Source: Hansschlegelia zhihuaiae
GTDB taxonomy: Bacteria > Pseudomonadota > Alphaproteobacteria > Rhizobiales > Methylopilaceae
Direction of reading: 5' to 3'
DNA: 64,000 nucleotides
NCBI RefSeq assembly: GCF_004103825.1
Contig: NZ_RYFI01000019.1
Span: 18,015 to 82,014 of the forward strand
Positions 55,846 to 62,748 of this stretch are shown piece by piece. The notes beneath the pieces were generated by a model that saw nothing but the letters and a program-made list of their open reading frames with translations, had not been told where the DNA came from and did not search any database. Position 1 is the first letter of the stretch; each line of letters starts with the position of its first letter. Both the position numbers and the translations under genes were made by a program.

Positions 55846-55886
55846 TTACTGCTAAGCGGTAGCGCAGGCAGTAAACGGTCGTTTAC
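55846..55886. repeat. Nested inverted repeats
   Basis: TTACTGC (55846-55852) pairs with GCAGTAA (55868-55874), and GTAAAC-GGTC-GTTTAC (55871-55886) is a perfect palindrome overlapping it. These could be alternative hairpins or a protein-binding site after the gene at 54781. Confidence 0.5.
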
Positions 55887-55905
55887 TTCGCCGCCAGGAC
55901 AGCAA

Positions 55906-55937
55906 AAAGCCCGCCCCGAAATCCGGTGGCGGGCTTT
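55906..55937. terminator. Bidirectional Rho-independent terminator
   Basis: A 10-bp stem AAAGCCCGCC / GGCGGGCTTT with a 12-base loop and A/T runs on both sides. It serves the plus-strand gene at 54781 and the minus-strand small genes. Confidence 0.85.
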
Positions 55938-55953
55938 GTCGTGTCTGTGGCTC

Positions 55954-56142
55954 TCAGGGGAGCCGGTGAGGCAGGAACGTGACCCCGGCGCGCCGGGCGT
56001 AAACCTCCCGTATTATAAGCGCGAACTCGGAATCGAACTTGCGCGAGTGCCGCCTGCGCTGCAGCTCCTGGTACCAGGCCAGGACCAGGGCCTCGGCCGG
56101 CGAGGCGTCGGGGACGTAGCGAAGGTCTTTCTTCTTCTTCAT
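55954..56142 (-). CDS. Small basic hypothetical protein
   Basis: 62 residues starting MKKKKDLRYVPDASPAEALV. The ATG at 56142 is preferred because the leader aligns with that of the gene at 56702 from this ATG; longer starts (56151 ATG, 56154 GTG) fall inside the shared leader. Helical, ending in VYARRAGVTFLPHRLP. The function is unknown. Confidence 0.55.
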   Translation of the reverse strand: MKKKKDLRYVPDASPAEALVLAWYQELQRRRHSRKFDSEFALIIREVYARRAGVTFLPHRLP

Positions 56143-56186
56143 CGGTCTCATCACCAGCCCCTGGATGACGGCGGGGCGCCCGTGTC
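56143..56186 (-). promoter_or_regulatory. Shared 5' leader of small genes, copy 1
   Basis: On the minus strand it reads ACGGGCGCCCCGCCG, then CCAGGGGC, then GAGACCG just before ATG. The same order and spacing occurs at 56703-56740, and a diverged copy precedes the gene at 57486. AGGGG may act as the ribosome site. GGCGCCCC can pair with GGGGC to form a hairpin. Confidence 0.5.
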
Positions 56187-56188
56187 GG

Positions 56189-56419
56189 TCAGGCTTTCTT
56201 GCGAGCGAGCGACTTCGCGACCTTGGCGAGGGCGTGGTCGATGGCCGCGCGATCGGACGTCAGGTCGTGGGCGGCGCGGATCGCGGCGATCGCCTCGACG
56301 GAGGCGGCCGAGAGCTGCAGGGCAACGGTCTTGCCGCCATTCTCCTGGGCTTTCGAGCGAACGCGGGCCTGCTTCTCAGCGAGGGTGAGTGGGGCGTCGC
56401 CAAGGGCGGTGCGGGGCAT
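56189..56419 (-). CDS. Small hypothetical protein, ribbon-helix-helix-like
   Basis: A 76-residue protein. KTVALQLSAASVEAIAAIRA followed by DRAAIDHALAKVAKSLARKK suggests a strand-helix-helix DNA-binding fold, but the match is weak. It lies in a series of minus-strand small genes. Confidence 0.45.
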   Translation of the reverse strand: MPRTALGDAPLTLAEKQARVRSKAQENGGKTVALQLSAASVEAIAAIRAAHDLTSDRAAIDHALAKVAKSLARKKA

Positions 56420-56471
56420 CTGATTGGGTCCTATTCATCCCCGCACACGCAGGGAACAGAGTTCTGCTCGA

Positions 56472-56702
56472 TCAGAGCTGGGGGCCGTCCACGATGACGG
56501 CCTCGACGATGCGATCCACTTGGGAGGCGAACCCCAGGTCGTGGTCGCCCGGCAGGCCGGCGAGCCCGCTCTCGCGGGGGCGGGACACAACCTCGACGTC
56601 GTGCTCGGCGAGCGGGGAGACGAGCGCCTTCGCGAGGCTCTCGCAGGTCCAGCCCTCGAGGTCGTTGGCGTCGGCGTTGACGATGTAGGTAGGCTTGCTC
56701 AT
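56472..56702 (-). CDS. Small hypothetical protein
   Basis: A 76-residue acidic protein (MSKPTYIVNADANDLEGWTC). A conserved leader precedes the ATG, and the motif ACTAGTAACTA lies 55 bases further upstream, both shared with other small genes here. No family is recognised. Confidence 0.5.
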   Translation of the reverse strand: MSKPTYIVNADANDLEGWTCESLAKALVSPLAEHDVEVVSRPRESGLAGLPGDHDLGFASQVDRIVEAVIVDGPQL

Positions 56703-56740
56703 TTTCGGTCTCGGCCCCTGGGTTTCGGCGGGGCGCCCGT
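56703..56740 (-). promoter_or_regulatory. Shared 5' leader of small genes, copy 2
   Basis: Minus-strand ACGGGCGCCCCGCCG, CCCAGGGGCC and GAGACCG before ATG. Nearly identical to the leader at 56143-56186. Confidence 0.5.
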
Positions 56741-56756
56741 CATCGCGACTGCGATA

Positions 56757-56767
56757 TAGTTACTAGT
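56757..56767 (-). promoter_or_regulatory. Shared upstream motif, copy 1
   Basis: ACTAGTAACTA on the minus strand, 55 bases before the gene at 56702. ACTAGTCACTA lies 59 bases before the gene at 57486. Equal strand and spacing suggest a common promoter element or operator. Confidence 0.4.
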
Positions 56768-56797
56768 AGCTGAACAAGTGGACCGGGTCAAGCGAGA

Positions 56798-57067
56798 TCA
56801 GAGGCCCGGACCGCTCATGACGAGCTCTGGATCGGCCGGCTCGCCTAGGCTCTCGTCGGGCTCCAGCCCCATCGCGGCGCGAGCGGCCGCCGGCCGGTCG
56901 GTCTCGATCCAGGCGCCCTGATCACGGAGCGCGCGGAAGGATTCGGCGGTCAGCTGCTCGGAGGCGTGCTTGAACAGAAGCACCCCGGAGCGCGGAGCCC
57001 CGGGGCGTGAGTTCGTCCAGCGGAGCGAGCGCGAAGGCTCGCCCGGCGTGTGCAATCGATATCCCAT
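56798..57067 (-). CDS. Small hypothetical protein
   Basis: 89 residues from the ATG at 57067 (MGYRLHTPGEPSRSLRW), placed just after the stop of the gene at 57076. Features: SGVLLFKHASEQLTAESFRA and an acidic C-terminus. A longer frame to 57214 would overlap that gene and is rejected. Unknown family. Confidence 0.5.
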   Translation of the reverse strand: MGYRLHTPGEPSRSLRWTNSRPGAPRSGVLLFKHASEQLTAESFRALRDQGAWIETDRPAAARAAMGLEPDESLGEPADPELVMSGPGL

Positions 57068-57075
57068 GAAGCCCC

Positions 57076-57486
57076 TTATGCCGCGACCAGATCGTCGGCG
57101 GTTGTGTACGGCTCGTGACCCCAGATGCACTCCTCGACGAGGTAGGCCCACTTGAGATCCTTCGCGAGCTGGTTCGCGAGGCCGCGCGCGATGAACTCCG
57201 CGTCGTCCCAGCACGTGTTGTAGTCGTATTCCGCGTTGTCCGAGCAGTGCTGGCGGACCTGGCGGGCTGCGTCCGTCATGCCGAGCTCGTCGAGGGTGCG
57301 GGCAGCGGACTGGAGCTCGAGGATACGGCCGGACAGGCGATCCATCTCATTGGCGATGTCGGCGTGACCGTTGAGACGGAAGGCGTCGGCGAGGCCGATG
57401 TCGGAGAAGAGGGACTGGACGAAGCCGTCGCTGGAGATGACGAGCTTGGCGAGTTCGATCTGGTTGCGGGTGAGCTTGGTGTGCAT
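57076..57486 (-). CDS. Hypothetical helical protein
   Basis: 136 residues (MHTKLTRNQIELAKLVISSD). Mainly helical and acidic, with CSDNAEYDYNTCWDDAEFIA as a distinctive stretch; cysteines are few and unpaired. A diverged shared leader and the ACTAGT motif lie upstream. The divergent gene at 57587 may share the control region. Confidence 0.55.
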   Translation of the reverse strand: MHTKLTRNQIELAKLVISSDGFVQSLFSDIGLADAFRLNGHADIANEMDRLSGRILELQSAARTLDELGMTDAARQVRQHCSDNAEYDYNTCWDDAEFIARGLANQLAKDLKWAYLVEECIWGHEPYTTADDLVAA

Positions 57487-57544
57487 CGTGGTGGTCTCCT
57501 GGCCCCCTTTGATCCGGCGAGGCGTCCGGTAACGATCTATTAAT

Positions 57545-57555
57545 TAGTGACTAGT
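57545..57555 (-). promoter_or_regulatory. Shared upstream motif, copy 2
   Basis: ACTAGTCACTA on the minus strand, 59 bases before the gene ending its leader at 57486; the partner is at 56757-56767. AT-rich sequence (TAATTAATAG) follows immediately and could be a -10 region. Confidence 0.4.
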
Positions 57556-57586
57556 AACCTTATGTCAAGCGACCTTTGGAGGTCTC

Positions 57587-57820
57587 ATGCTCGGCTACGA
57601 AGAAACCGGTCTCATCCTCGGCATGGGCGACCGCATGAAGCGGGATGCGGCGGCCGCCCAGGCGGTGGTCGATCAGGTGGTCTCCCAGAGGAATGATGCG
57701 ATCCGGCTGGCGAACCACAACTACTTAGAGTGGGAGAAGTCGCAGGCGGTGGTCGCCGAGCAGGCCGCCTACATCGCCCGCCTTGAGGCCATCGTCAGGC
57801 GCCAGGCCGGCTGCGCCTAA
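57587..57820 (+). CDS. Small coiled-coil hypothetical protein
   Basis: 77 residues with GGAGG 9-13 bases before the ATG. QAVVDQVVSQRNDAIRLANH and KSQAVVAEQAAYIARLEAIV form heptad-like helices, as in small phage-type accessory proteins. Its stop overlaps the convergent gene at 57817. Confidence 0.5.
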   Translation: MLGYEETGLILGMGDRMKRDAAAAQAVVDQVVSQRNDAIRLANHNYLEWEKSQAVVAEQAAYIARLEAIVRRQAGCA

Positions 57821-58215
57821 CGCCGAAGAATGTTGGCGACGATCTCGTCGTCGGTGAGCGCGGCCGCGCGCGGGGCAGGGGCCGGGTTGACCGCCTGACG
57901 CCGGCGCGCCGGGTCGCCCTCCGCGATCGTCCGATCCAGATCGAGCTCCGAGATCCAGATCTTCGCCCAGGCCTCGGCGTCGATCCGCCGGAGGTCGCGC
58001 TCGGACCGCATCCGGACCAGCTCTGCCGCGACATGCGGTCGCAGGCCTTCGGGCAGTCTCTGGCCCCGTCCAGCGCGCCGCTCCTGGGCCCAAAAAGCGA
58101 CCTTTTGAGCCTCCGTCTGAAGGATTGGCCTTCGAGCTTCCACGCCTCCAGGGGCTGGATAAGACGTTTTGAAGGGGGTCGAGCGCCTCAACCTGAATCT
58201 GTCGATCAAACCCAT
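57817..58215 (-). CDS. Hypothetical protein
   Basis: 132 residues from the ATG at 58215 (MGLIDRFRLRRSTPFKTSYP); a start at 58257 is possible. Basic N-terminal half; the C-terminal half (DAEAWAKIWISELDLDRTIA, ALTDDEIVANILRR) is helical. Unknown family. The gap 58216-58489 to the next gene shows nothing clear. Confidence 0.5.
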   Translation of the reverse strand: MGLIDRFRLRRSTPFKTSYPAPGGVEARRPILQTEAQKVAFWAQERRAGRGQRLPEGLRPHVAAELVRMRSERDLRRIDAEAWAKIWISELDLDRTIAEGDPARRRQAVNPAPAPRAAALTDDEIVANILRR

Positions 58216-58489
58216 TTTAGCCTCCGTACGTGGCTCCTGGTGAACCACAGGCCCCAAAGATATGCCTCTGCACTATGAAAGTAACAAGCGAAGGTCGTTT
58301 GCGCATCGTAAGTCGAGGCCGCCGGATGCGTCCTCAGGGTGGCGAAATCCGATAGATCCGGACCCAGCGTTGCGGTCGTTTTGAGGGTTTGACGGTCCGT
58401 GGAGCGCGGCGAGGGTCAAATCATGGTTGCGGATACTTCGGACTGCGGCATTCTCTAAGCGTTGAATTTAACGCTTCTCGGATTCGTCC

Positions 58490-58915
58490 ATGCTTCGCCG
58501 TCCGCCTGCCTATGTGCCGCCATCAGAGCCCCAGTCTATAGAGACGCCCGCGCCCGCCGCGCCGGCGGTCCAGAAGGTCTCCGAGACCCCGTGGGAACCG
58601 GCTCCGGCGTTGGAGCCCGGCCCGGTTCCGGCCCTCCCGACGGTGCGCCGCGTCCTGCCGGTCATTCCGCAGGGGCGCGCGGAGCATCTCGAGGACAGCC
58701 TTTGGCGCGTATTCGCGCTCGATCTGGTGTCGATGCTGGAACAGACGCCGGAGGCGCTCCAGGCGCTCGATCTCGGCGTCGGGCTGTCCGAGCGTTACGC
58801 GGCCGCGAACAAGGTTCTGGAGAGCCTCGAAGGTGACGTTGCGGACCGCGCGATCGCGGCGGGCAACTTCAAGGATTTGGTCGCGGCCGACCGCTACGCG
58901 AGGCGCGGCCAGTGA
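58490..58915 (+). CDS. Hypothetical protein coupled to a double-HTH gene
   Basis: 141 residues. A proline-rich, probably disordered N-terminus (APAAPAVQKVSETPWEPAPA) precedes a helical domain (EDSLWRVFALDLVSMLEQTP). The stop overlaps the next ATG by 4 bases, so it is coupled to the DNA-binding gene. Unknown family. Confidence 0.5.
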   Translation: MLRRPPAYVPPSEPQSIETPAPAAPAVQKVSETPWEPAPALEPGPVPALPTVRRVLPVIPQGRAEHLEDSLWRVFALDLVSMLEQTPEALQALDLGVGLSERYAAANKVLESLEGDVADRAIAAGNFKDLVAADRYARRGQ

Positions 58916-59418
58916 AGCGCTTCGATCACTTGCGCATCGCGGCGATGCGCGAAGCCGGCATGACGCATCAGGCGATCATGGCTGAGCTCGGCTGCTCGGC
59001 CGCGACGGTTGCCAAGGCGATCCGCGACACGGGCATCGCGCGCTCCTACTGCTCGGTGTCGAAATCGCTTGCAGAAAAGCTCGCCCTGCAGGGGCTGAGC
59101 GATCAGGAGATCGCCGACCAGACCAGACGCTCAGTGAGCACGATCCGTAAGGCCCTGAGCGGGTTGATCAACCGCCAGACGCTCCGGATCGATCGTCAGT
59201 GCGAGCTGGTCCGCCGCAAGCTCAAGCGCAGCCAGAACCTCGCCCATATCGGCGACATCCGCCTCATGGGTGGGAGCTGCAGCCCGGCGCCAAGTAACGG
59301 TCCTTCAGAAGTCGCGCCAACGGCCGGGGTCGTCGTGCGCAATTCCGCGCCCGCCACCCGATTCTACAACCGGGCCTTCCATTGGGACGACATCCCACTG
59401 TCAAGGAGCGCCGGATGA
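58912..59418 (+). CDS. Double helix-turn-helix protein (1 of 3)
   Basis: 168 residues. Two HTH units are readable: MREAGMTHQAIMAELGCSAA (to TVAKAI) near residues 12-40 and LALQGLSDQEIADQTRRSVS (to TIRKAL) near 56-85, each like resolvase or sigma-4 type HTHs. A basic stretch and a variable tail follow. It begins a run of three such proteins. It probably binds DNA and may regulate the element. Confidence 0.65.
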   Translation: MKRFDHLRIAAMREAGMTHQAIMAELGCSAATVAKAIRDTGIARSYCSVSKSLAEKLALQGLSDQEIADQTRRSVSTIRKALSGLINRQTLRIDRQCELVRRKLKRSQNLAHIGDIRLMGGSCSPAPSNGPSEVAPTAGVVVRNSAPATRFYNRAFHWDDIPLSRSAG

Positions 59419-59747
59419 GCAACCGCGTCATCGTCTCCTGCCAGGTCCGCGGCGCCTTTGCCGGATACGGCGAGATCTGGACCGTTCAGATCTCGATCCG
59501 CGGTCGGGTTAGCCGAGAAAGCCGGGTTTTGCGCGGCATCGGCTGCGCGGACGCGCCCACCGTCGAGGAAGCCGAAGCCGAGGCCTGGGCTGACGCGATC
59601 TCCGACTTTTGCTCGGAGGCCCAGCGCGCCGGGCTTCTCGATGCAGAGATCGATTTCGAAGTGGAGGGCCCGGTTTTCGACTGGGTGACTGCGTCGCACG
59701 AGCTCAATCAGGCTTGGCGGGCGGCTGCGAAGGAGAAGCGCACATGA
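59415..59747 (+). CDS. Hypothetical protein
   Basis: 110 residues from the ATG at 59415, overlapping the previous stop by 4 bases. Beta-rich start (NRVIVSCQVRGAFAGYGEIW) and an acidic helical end (AEAEAWADAISDFCSEAQRA). Unknown family. An ATG at 59744 overlaps its stop and opens a 28-codon frame, after which another frame reads LDQLQRLRMIFEA; this may be a decayed small gene. Confidence 0.5.
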   Translation: MSNRVIVSCQVRGAFAGYGEIWTVQISIRGRVSRESRVLRGIGCADAPTVEEAEAEAWADAISDFCSEAQRAGLLDAEIDFEVEGPVFDWVTASHELNQAWRAAAKEKRT

Positions 59748-59872
59748 CTATCACCGAACCCCGCATTCCAGTGTCTTCGACACTTACCTACCGACCCGCT
59801 CGCTCGACCAACTCCAGCGCCTGCGGATGATATTTGAGGCCGTGAGCGTCGCTTCGAGAAGCGTGCCGCCAA

Positions 59873-60172
59873 ATGCCGAAGGGCTTCAAGATCTCGTCCC
59901 CGACGCATCGCAGGATCGTCGCTCTAAGGCGGGCAGGGCGGTCGCGCGTTCACATCGCGAAGGAGCTCGGCGTCAGCTACTCCATGGTCGTCAAGACGCT
60001 GATCGAGGCTGGCCTGGGCTCGCAGAACCGCCTGCCGGACGAGCCGGTCCTGCAGGAGTACCTCGAGGCCGGCATGAGCCAGGCCGAGATCGCGCGGACC
60101 TACGAGGTCTCCCCGGCGCTGGTCTCCAAGACCCTGAAGCGGGCGCGCGAGGCGCTTGAGCCGGCCTCCTGA
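59873..60172 (+). CDS. Double helix-turn-helix protein (2 of 3)
   Basis: A 99-residue protein. First HTH: IVALRRAGRSRVHIAKELGV then SYSMVVKTL; second: LQEYLEAGMSQAEIARTYEV then SPALVSKTLKRA. It resembles in plan the proteins at 58912 and 60286, though sequence identity is low. It is probably a compact DNA-binding regulator. Confidence 0.65.
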   Translation: MPKGFKISSPTHRRIVALRRAGRSRVHIAKELGVSYSMVVKTLIEAGLGSQNRLPDEPVLQEYLEAGMSQAEIARTYEVSPALVSKTLKRAREALEPAS

Positions 60173-60193
60173 GCCGCAGATCAATCTGATCCG

Positions 60194-60269
60194 CCCATAG
60201 GTCAGCGGCAGGTCAACGTGATCTGCGCGCGACCTATGGGTGACCTGCGCGTAACCTTCCCATAGGTTA
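60194..60269. promoter_or_regulatory. Compound hairpin or operator module, copy 2
   Basis: CCCATAGGTC (60194-60203) is the inverted match of GACCTATGGG (60231-60240). GCAGGTCA (60208-60215) is the inverted match of TGACCTGC (60241-60248). TAACCT / AGGTTA (60252-60269) form a 6-bp stem. The part from 60241 to 60269 matches 2611-2639 in layout. It lies 16 bases before the gene at 60286. Confidence 0.6.
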
Positions 60270-60285
60270 TGGGACCGAAAACTCC

Positions 60286-60643
60286 ATGAGTAACAATCCC
60301 TTATGACGCTGATCCGGAAGCTGAGCGTGAGCGGCTCAGAGAGCTATGGCTGGCCGGCATTCGCACGGCGGCGATCGCCGAAAAAGACGGGACCAACATC
60401 CATGTCGTCCTCAGCCGGGCCGCGGCGCTGGGCCTTTCGACCCGGCGAAATCGCGGTCGAAAGGTCGTGCCAGGGTCAGCGGAGGACCGCCGTCTGCGAA
60501 CGCTCGACGCCACGGTCGAACGCCTGACCCGGCTCCGAACGCCGATGGACGAGATCGCGATCAGGGCCGGCGTCAGCCAGCGGACCGTCTATAATCGGCA
60601 GCGACGCCTGGGCCTGCGTCAGCCCGGCCGGCGCCTGCCCTGA
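60286..60643 (+). pseudogene. Double helix-turn-helix protein (3 of 3), frameshifted at its start
   Basis: The ATG at 60286 reads MSNNPL then TGA. Removing one C from the CCC at 60298-60300 gives MSNNPYDADPEAERERLREL and an open frame of about 118 residues to 60643. HTHs are seen in LWLAGIRTAAIAEKDGTN and RTPMDEIAIRAGVSQRTVYN. There is no ATG, GTG or TTG in the long frame upstream of the main domain. It may be a pseudogene, a sequencing error, or a frameshift site (TTA TGA C). Confidence 0.6.
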
Positions 60644-60798
60644 TCGATCCCATCCAGGACGGCGATGTCGGCCTTGGTGTAGCCGTCGGTCGGCTCCGGA
60701 GCGGGCTCTTTGAGCAGACCGTGCTCCCTCAATTCGGCCTCTAACCGTTCAATCTCTTGGCCTGCGCCCTCTGTGGGGGAAATCGTTTTCGGGTCCAT
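60619..60798 (-). CDS. Small acidic hypothetical protein
   Basis: 59 residues from the ATG at 60798 (MDPKTISPTEGAGQEIERLE). One helix (QEIERLEAELREHGLL), then an acidic, proline-containing tail. It converges on, and overlaps the end of, the gene at 60286. Unknown function. Confidence 0.45.
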   Translation of the reverse strand: MDPKTISPTEGAGQEIERLEAELREHGLLKEPAPEPTDGYTKADIAVLDGIDQGRRRPG

Positions 60799-60933
60799 GA
60801 TCGGCCTCCGAGCCCGAATTTTTGTGCACTTTAAGCCACAATTTCCGCGGTCACCCACCGATTGTATCCTAAATTGCGGGGTCGATCATCGGTTGGCGTG
60901 GTTAACCGGTAAGGATTGGCCGTTCGGAGCCCC

Positions 60934-60994
60934 GAACTTCCCCACGATTTTGACGAACTTCCCCAAGGTTTTCGACATAGGCATGGGGAAGTTC
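60934..60994. repeat. GAACTTCCCCA repeats upstream of the excisionase-like gene
   Basis: GAACTTCCCCA occurs at 60934-60944 and 60955-60965 (21-bp period) and inverted as TGGGGAAGTTC at 60984-60994. The spacers carry repeated GTTTTCGA-like sequence. The position before the xis/int genes suits recombinase arm or excisionase sites, or an operator. Confidence 0.7.
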
Positions 60995-61044
60995 GTGGTG
61001 AAGTTTTCGATTTCACCCATAGCCGCAAGACTCTGCGAAACCTA

Positions 61045-61076
61045 GGATTTTGCCGCTTGATGCGGATGCAAAATCC
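61045..61076 (+). promoter_or_regulatory. Hairpin directly before the excisionase-like ATG
   Basis: GGATTTTGC / GCAAAATCC (9 bp) enclose a second short CGC / GCG stem. The hairpin ends 3 bases before the ATG at 61080, so folding could hide the ribosome site. Confidence 0.6.
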
Positions 61077-61079
61077 GGC

Positions 61080-61457
61080 ATGCTGAATCGCATGTACGCC
61101 GCATCTTCGATTCCTTTGCAGCAGCTCGCCGACGCGTTCGGCCCGGACCCGATCATCCCCCTCGATCGGGCGGCCGGGCTCCTGCGCATGTCGTCAAAGC
61201 AGTTGCGTGGACACTGTGCGGCGGGGAACATTCACTGGGTCAACACAGGGCTCGGGACCCAGCGGCAGAAGCGGTTCTTTCGCCTCGCCGACATCGCGGA
61301 GTTTCTCGAGCGCCAGTCACAGCAGGCGACGCACGCTCAATGTCGGTCTTCAAGCGTCCGGACAGCACGGGCTGGCACTACGAATTCGTCGTCCGTGGTG
61401 TCAGGCTTCGTGGAAAGGCGCCGTATGATGACAAGCGCCAAGCGGACGCCTGGCTGA
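61080..61457 (+). CDS. Excisionase-like / MerR-type HTH protein
   Basis: 125 residues from ATG 61080 (another ATG at 61092). IIPLDRAAGLLRMSSKQLRG followed by FFRLADIAEFLERQ is a winged-helix of the excisionase/MerR type. The frame runs 118 bases into the integrase gene in a different frame, so either the C-terminal 40 residues are real overlapping code or a shorter ancestral gene lost its stop. It probably controls excision direction. Confidence 0.6.
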   Translation: MLNRMYAASSIPLQQLADAFGPDPIIPLDRAAGLLRMSSKQLRGHCAAGNIHWVNTGLGTQRQKRFFRLADIAEFLERQSQQATHAQCRSSSVRTARAGTTNSSSVVSGFVERRRMMTSAKRTPG

Positions 61458-62569
61458 AGGCCGAGAAGGCTCGCGTAAAGGCCGCCGCCGCCGACAAGGT
61501 CGCCGCGCCCTCCATGACGTTCGACGCCGCAGCGGACCGGTATTGGACCGAGGTCGGCCAGCACTCGAAGGAACGCGATCTCGCCGCCAACCTAGAGCGC
61601 CTCGTGCTCTGGGTCGGCCAGCGCACGCCGATCTCCGACATCAATAACGACCTCGTGGCGCGCCTCGTCGCCCGGCGCCGCGCCGACATCAAGACCAACG
61701 CGGCCGCCGGGATCGTGAAGGACGAAGAGGGCAGGCCGGTCCTCGTCTCTCCCTCGACCGTCAATCGCTCTGTCACCGCGCTCCTGCGCCGGATCATGAC
61801 CCGCGCCCGCAAGGCCTGGGAGATCCCGCTCCGCGAGCCGGACTGGTCCCAGCACATGCTGAAGGAGCCCGAGGAGCGGGTGCGGGAGCTCGATTTCGCG
61901 GAAGAGGAGCGCCTGTTCGAGAGCCTGCGGCCGGACTACCGGCCGATCACGGCCTTCGTCCTGGTCGTGGGGCTCCGGCGTGAGACCGCCGTCACGCTGA
62001 CCTGGAACCAGATCAAGTGGGCCGAGGGCCAGCTGCGGGTGAAGGGCAAGGGTGACAAGTGGCAGACCCTGCCGATCACGCCCGCGATCACTGAGATCCT
62101 GTGGCCGCTGTGGCAGAACCGCGACCCGTCGATCGAGCAGGTCTTCACCTACACCGCCGAGCGGACCCGCACCTGCGCGACCTCGAAGAAGCAGTTCGTG
62201 CGCGGCAAACGGTACGCCATCACTTACAGCGGCTGGGGGAACGAGCTCGCCCGCGCCTGCAAGGCGGCCGGCGTCGTCGACTTCAAGCTCCATGACACCC
62301 GGCACACGGCCGCGACCAGAACGCTCAGGGGCTCCAAAAACCTCGCCGCGGTCCAGAAGCTGCTCAACCATTCCGATGTCAAAACGACGATGAAATACGC
62401 TCACGTGCTGGTTGACGACGTCGCTGAAGCCCTGTCCACGAGCGCCCTTGACGTCGCCGCGCGCCGCGCGCGTTACGAGGAAGCGGCCGCAAAAATCCCC
62501 CACGGCACTCCCCACGGGACGAAGCGGATGCGGACTAACGGCCGAAAAAAAAAGCGTATTCGGCCGTAG
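61340..62569 (+). CDS. int: Tyrosine recombinase (integrase) of the island
   Basis: 409 residues. The C-terminal catalytic domain has the full set: R in GLRRETAVTL (near residue 211), K in VKGKGDKWQTLP, H-x-x-R in HDTRHTAATRTL (near 317), H in LLNHSDVKT and the nucleophile Y in TTMKYAHV (near 352). The N-terminal SAM-like core-binding domain starts near residue 60. Its stop lies 9 bases from a tRNA-Gly 3' fragment, the site it presumably recognises. The lysine-rich tail is encoded within a hairpin. Confidence 0.93.
   Translation: MSVFKRPDSTGWHYEFVVRGVRLRGKAPYDDKRQADAWLKAEKARVKAAAADKVAAPSMTFDAAADRYWTEVGQHSKERDLAANLERLVLWVGQRTPISDINNDLVARLVARRRADIKTNAAAGIVKDEEGRPVLVSPSTVNRSVTALLRRIMTRARKAWEIPLREPDWSQHMLKEPEERVRELDFAEEERLFESLRPDYRPITAFVLVVGLRRETAVTLTWNQIKWAEGQLRVKGKGDKWQTLPITPAITEILWPLWQNRDPSIEQVFTYTAERTRTCATSKKQFVRGKRYAITYSGWGNELARACKAAGVVDFKLHDTRHTAATRTLRGSKNLAAVQKLLNHSDVKTTMKYAHVLVDDVAEALSTSALDVAARRARYEEAAAKIPHGTPHGTKRMRTNGRKKKRIRP
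62538..62567 (+). terminator. Hairpin over the integrase 3' end
   Basis: ACGGCCGAA (62538-62546) and TTCGGCCGT (62559-62567) form a 9-bp stem whose right arm abuts the TAG. It contains an A9 run in the loop but no T-tract after it. It could slow transcription into the chromosome. Confidence 0.45.
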
Positions 62570-62578
62570 AGTGACAAT

Positions 62579-62622
62579 CTTCCAAGCTGAATACGAGGGT
62601 TCGATTCCCTTCACCCGCTCCA
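62579..62622 (+). other. attR: 3' fragment of tRNA-Gly(TCC)
   Basis: The sequence runs from the anticodon loop (CTTCCAAG, anticodon TCC) through the T-arm GGGTTCGATTCCC to CACCCGCTCCA, a tRNA-Gly 3' half with CCA. The 5' half is absent: the integrase gene sits there instead. This is the expected attachment-site remnant, with the intact tRNA at the other end of the element. Confidence 0.85.
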
Positions 62623-62748
62623 TCCTTCCGGGACGCGCAGGCGCGATCGGCCGGATTTGAAGGCAAGAACCGAAGCGCGCCGCGCCGCGCCGGCGCTTAA
62701 AGCATCCGTCAACGGCCGAAAATGGACGGCCCTGAACGGAGACCTGTC

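Noticed and set aside
56189..56419. Toxin-antitoxin pair
   Set aside because: The ribbon-helix-helix resemblance is weak and no neighbouring gene looks like a toxin.
61592..62623. Minus-strand frame of 343 codons opposite the integrase
   Set aside because: Antisense to a gene with all tyrosine-recombinase catalytic residues; it begins inside the tRNA fragment.
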